Below are positions 22,054 through 23,909 of a DNA stretch of 23,909 bases, piece after piece. Location of the stretch: positions 1 to 23,909 of the forward strand of contig CABXPN010000016.1 in NCBI GenBank assembly GCA_902514225.1. The letters are read 5' to 3'. The translations under genes were made by a program, and so were the position numbers. The stretch comes from an uncultured Bacteroidota bacterium. GTDB lineage: Bacteria; Bacteroidota; Bacteroidia; Flavobacteriales; BACL11. Numbering within the stretch: position 1 is the stretch's first letter; every line of letters begins with the position of its first letter. The notes beneath the pieces are model-generated. The model worked only from the letters and a program-made list of their open reading frames with translations, was not told the origin of the DNA and did no database searches.

Positions 22054-23909
22054 AATTCTCAATAGTTTCGCAATGGTAATGTTTCTCAATTGTAGGAACA
22101 ACTTTTTGTTTTTCTTCATCAGTATTTCCGTTTACCATCTTATTTATAATCCTCATTTTTTCTTTTAAATCTCTTTTCATCAACTCTAAGTTCTTAGTAA
22201 TATCAAAGAGTAATTTTCCGTCCACATAGGTTTGTTCTACCTTACTATAAACTGAAAGAGGATTCCCATTCCAAATAACAATATCCGCATCTTTTCCAAT
22301 TTTAATACTTCCCATTCTGTCTTCCAGATGTAATAAAATTGCTGGGTTTAGTGTTACCATTTTCCAAGCGTCTTCTTCTGATGTCCCTCCATATTTTACC
22401 GCTTTAGCCGCTTCCTGATTTAATCTTCTTCCCATTTCTGCATCATCCGAATTAATAGCTGTAACAATTCCTTTATTATTTAAAATTGTTGCGTTGTATG
22501 GTATAGCTTCATTTACCTCAAACTTATACGCCCACCAATCCGAGAAAGTACTAGCTCCTGCACCATGTTTTTTTAGTTTATTAGCTACTTTATATCCTTC
22601 CAAAATATGTGTGAATGTATTTATTGTAAAACCCATAGAGTCGGCTACATGCATCAACATATTTATTTCTGACTGAACATAAGAATGACATGTAATAAAC
22701 CTTTCAGAATTTAAAATTTCTACAAGTGCATCTAACTCTAAATCTGCTCTAGGAGGAATTGTTTTTCTCTTTTGTGATGCAGATAAAGAATTATATTCAT
22801 CCCATTGTTTTTGATATAATTTTGCTCTGTAAAATGCATCATAAAAAACTTGTTCTACTCCCATTCGGGTTTGAGGAAATCGTGTGTTAAACATTCCCCA
22901 GTTGGATTGTTTTACATTTTCACCTAGTGCAAATTTTATAAACCCATCCGCACCTTCAATTTTCATCTGTTCAGCTGTACTTCCCCATCTTAGTTTTATA
23001 AGTGCTGATTGACCTCCAATCGGATTTGCGGAACCATGTAACAGTTGTGATGCCGTAACTCCACCAGAAAGTTGCCTATAAATATTATGATCATTCGGAT
23101 TAATTACATCCCCAATTTTTACCTCTGACGTTACCGCTTGACTTCCTTCATTCACCCCTCTACTTATTGCGATATGAGAGTGCTCATCAATTATCCCGCA
23201 AGTGATATGTTTTCCTGTTGCATCAATAAACTGAACTCTAATTTTAGTTTTTGGCCAAAGTTCTTCTTTTTTTAGATTAGAGCCAATTGCAATTATTTTT
23301 CCATCCTGAATTGCCACATCTGTATTTAATAAAATCCCTTCATTTTCATTTGTCCAAACTGTTGCATTTGTAAATATAGTAGGAACAGAAATTATACTGT
23401 AAGCGTTTCCGTATGCTTTATTCGGATAATAAATTGAAGGAATAATTGTGTCGTAATTTGCAGAAAACAATTTTGTTTCATCTGACTGTAAAGAATCTCT
23501 TGTCATTGTAAACTCAAAATTTTCTCCATCCAGATTCTGATATGTACCTTTAAAAATACCATCCGAAAACAAAGCGGTTCCTCTTACAGAAATATCTTTA
23601 GTGTTAAAGACAATATTATTTTCATTAGTTTCTAATTCATATTTTATTGAAGTAGAATCAGAAGTAATTTCTTCCATTTTTAATTTAGAGATTGTTCCTG
23701 AAATAGAAATTTGTTTTTTTTCATTTTCAGTAGAGAATGTGTAGAACCCTCTAAGATCTATTTCTGTTTTTTCGTTGATAATATTTCTAATTCCATTTGT
23801 CCAATTTTCATAAATTACACCATCTTCAAATATATCTGAACTACAAATAATAAAGTTTGCTTTTTTTCCTCTTTCTAAAGTTCCTAATCTGTTTTCTTCT
23901 TCTACTAAA
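22046..23909 (-). CDS. Amidohydrolase-superfamily protein, 5' end beyond the window
   Basis: The frame stays open from the right edge (first full codon at 23908) to the stop at 22046, about 621 residues. An ATG at 23677 is internal: upstream in-frame sequence includes NRLGTLERGKKANFIICSSD, the end of an earlier amidohydrolase-like domain, and INEKTEIDLRGFYTFS. The protein is therefore a larger, probably two-domain enzyme. The second domain has the metal-binding HxH in GIIDEHSHIA (codons at about 23174-23182), QLSGGVTASQLLHGSANPIG, the conserved FITCHSYVQSEINMLMHVAD and FTHILEGYKVANKL, and the Asp ligand in TAINSDDAEMGRRLNQEAAK. It ends with LEDRMGSIKIGKDADIVIWN. The metal site appears complete, so this domain is likely catalytic. 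It probably is exported like its downstream partner, which it overlaps by 8 bp. The substrate (peptide, cyclic amide or similar) is unknown. Confidence 0.85.
   Translation of the reverse strand, partial: LVEEENRLGTLERGKKANFIICSSDIFEDGVIYENWTNGIRNIINEKTEIDLRGFYTFSTENEKKQISISGTISKLKMEEITSDSTSIKYELETNENNIVFNTKDISVRGTALFSDGIFKGTYQNLDGENFEFTMTRDSLQSDETKLFSANYDTIIPSIYYPNKAYGNAYSIISVPTIFTNATVWTNENEGILLNTDVAIQDGKIIAIGSNLKKEELWPKTKIRVQFIDATGKHITCGIIDEHSHIAISRGVNEGSQAVTSEVKIGDVINPNDHNIYRQLSGGVTASQLLHGSANPIGGQSALIKLRWGSTAEQMKIEGADGFIKFALGENVKQSNWGMFNTRFPQTRMGVEQVFYDAFYRAKLYQKQWDEYNSLSASQKRKTIPPRADLELDALVEILNSERFITCHSYVQSEINMLMHVADSMGFTINTFTHILEGYKVANKLKKHGAGASTFSDWWAYKFEVNEAIPYNATILNNKGIVTAINSDDAEMGRRLNQEAAKAVKYGGTSEEDAWKMVTLNPAILLHLEDRMGSIKIGKDADIVIWNGNPLSVYSKVEQTYVDGKLLFDITKNLELMKRDLKEKMRIINKMVNGNTDEEKQKVVPTIEKHYHCETIENYE

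Noticed and set aside
23675..23677. ATG at 23677 as the start of the upstream amidohydrolase
   Set aside because: The frame stays open to the right edge, and the upstream translation continues a recognisable amidohydrolase domain, so this Met is internal.

Overview
The window is strongly AT-rich DNA from a member of the Bacteroidota, most likely a flavobacterium or close relative. The evidence is a type IX secretion sorting domain on a secreted esterase, a TonB-dependent receptor with a HmuY-family lipoprotein, flavobacterial versions of MetG, TrpS, GatC and YraN, weak or absent Shine-Dalgarno sequences, and repeated matches to the Bacteroidota -7 promoter box TAnnTTTG upstream of genes. No rRNA, tRNA, CRISPR array or insertion sequence was recognised.

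Left part (1-6135). A partial hemW (heme chaperone, minus strand, running off the left edge) is divergent from a plus-strand heme/iron acquisition locus. That locus holds an outer-membrane porin, a membrane-anchored protein with a covalent-FMN attachment motif, a TonB-dependent receptor overlapping it, a Cys-rich lipoprotein made of two nearly identical 71-residue repeats, and a HmuY-like hemophore lipoprotein, and it ends in a good intrinsic terminator. I infer that the receptor and HmuY-like protein capture heme. The flavoprotein suggests an extracytoplasmic redox step, and the repeat lipoprotein is the least understood member.

Middle (6140-14270). A decayed copy of msrBA lies just upstream of a polysaccharide deacetylase gene, and the intact msrBA (MsrB-MsrA fusion) follows the deacetylase. 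Convergent to it are a sensor histidine kinase and a large AsmA-like protein, then an RsuA/RluB-type pseudouridine synthase homologue that has lost its catalytic Asp, a YraN-type nuclease-fold protein, and a type IX-secreted esterase. A striking two-tier inverted repeat lies between the esterase and metG.

Right part (14329-20046). MetG (short form without the C-terminal tRNA-binding domain) is divergent from a class V aminotransferase/cysteine desulfurase-like enzyme. GatC and a PlsC-type acyltransferase overlap on the minus strand. TrpS and a YhbP-like flavin-fold protein overlap on the plus strand.

Far right (20054-23909). An orphan mobile mystery protein A gene (Xre-type regulator whose Fic-domain partner B is missing) carries three ATATATGTTTA sites spaced exactly 32 bp apart in its promoter region. 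It is bracketed by 10-bp direct repeats and followed by intergenic-repeat-like sequence. Two overlapping secreted amidohydrolase genes complete the window; the first is cut by the right edge.
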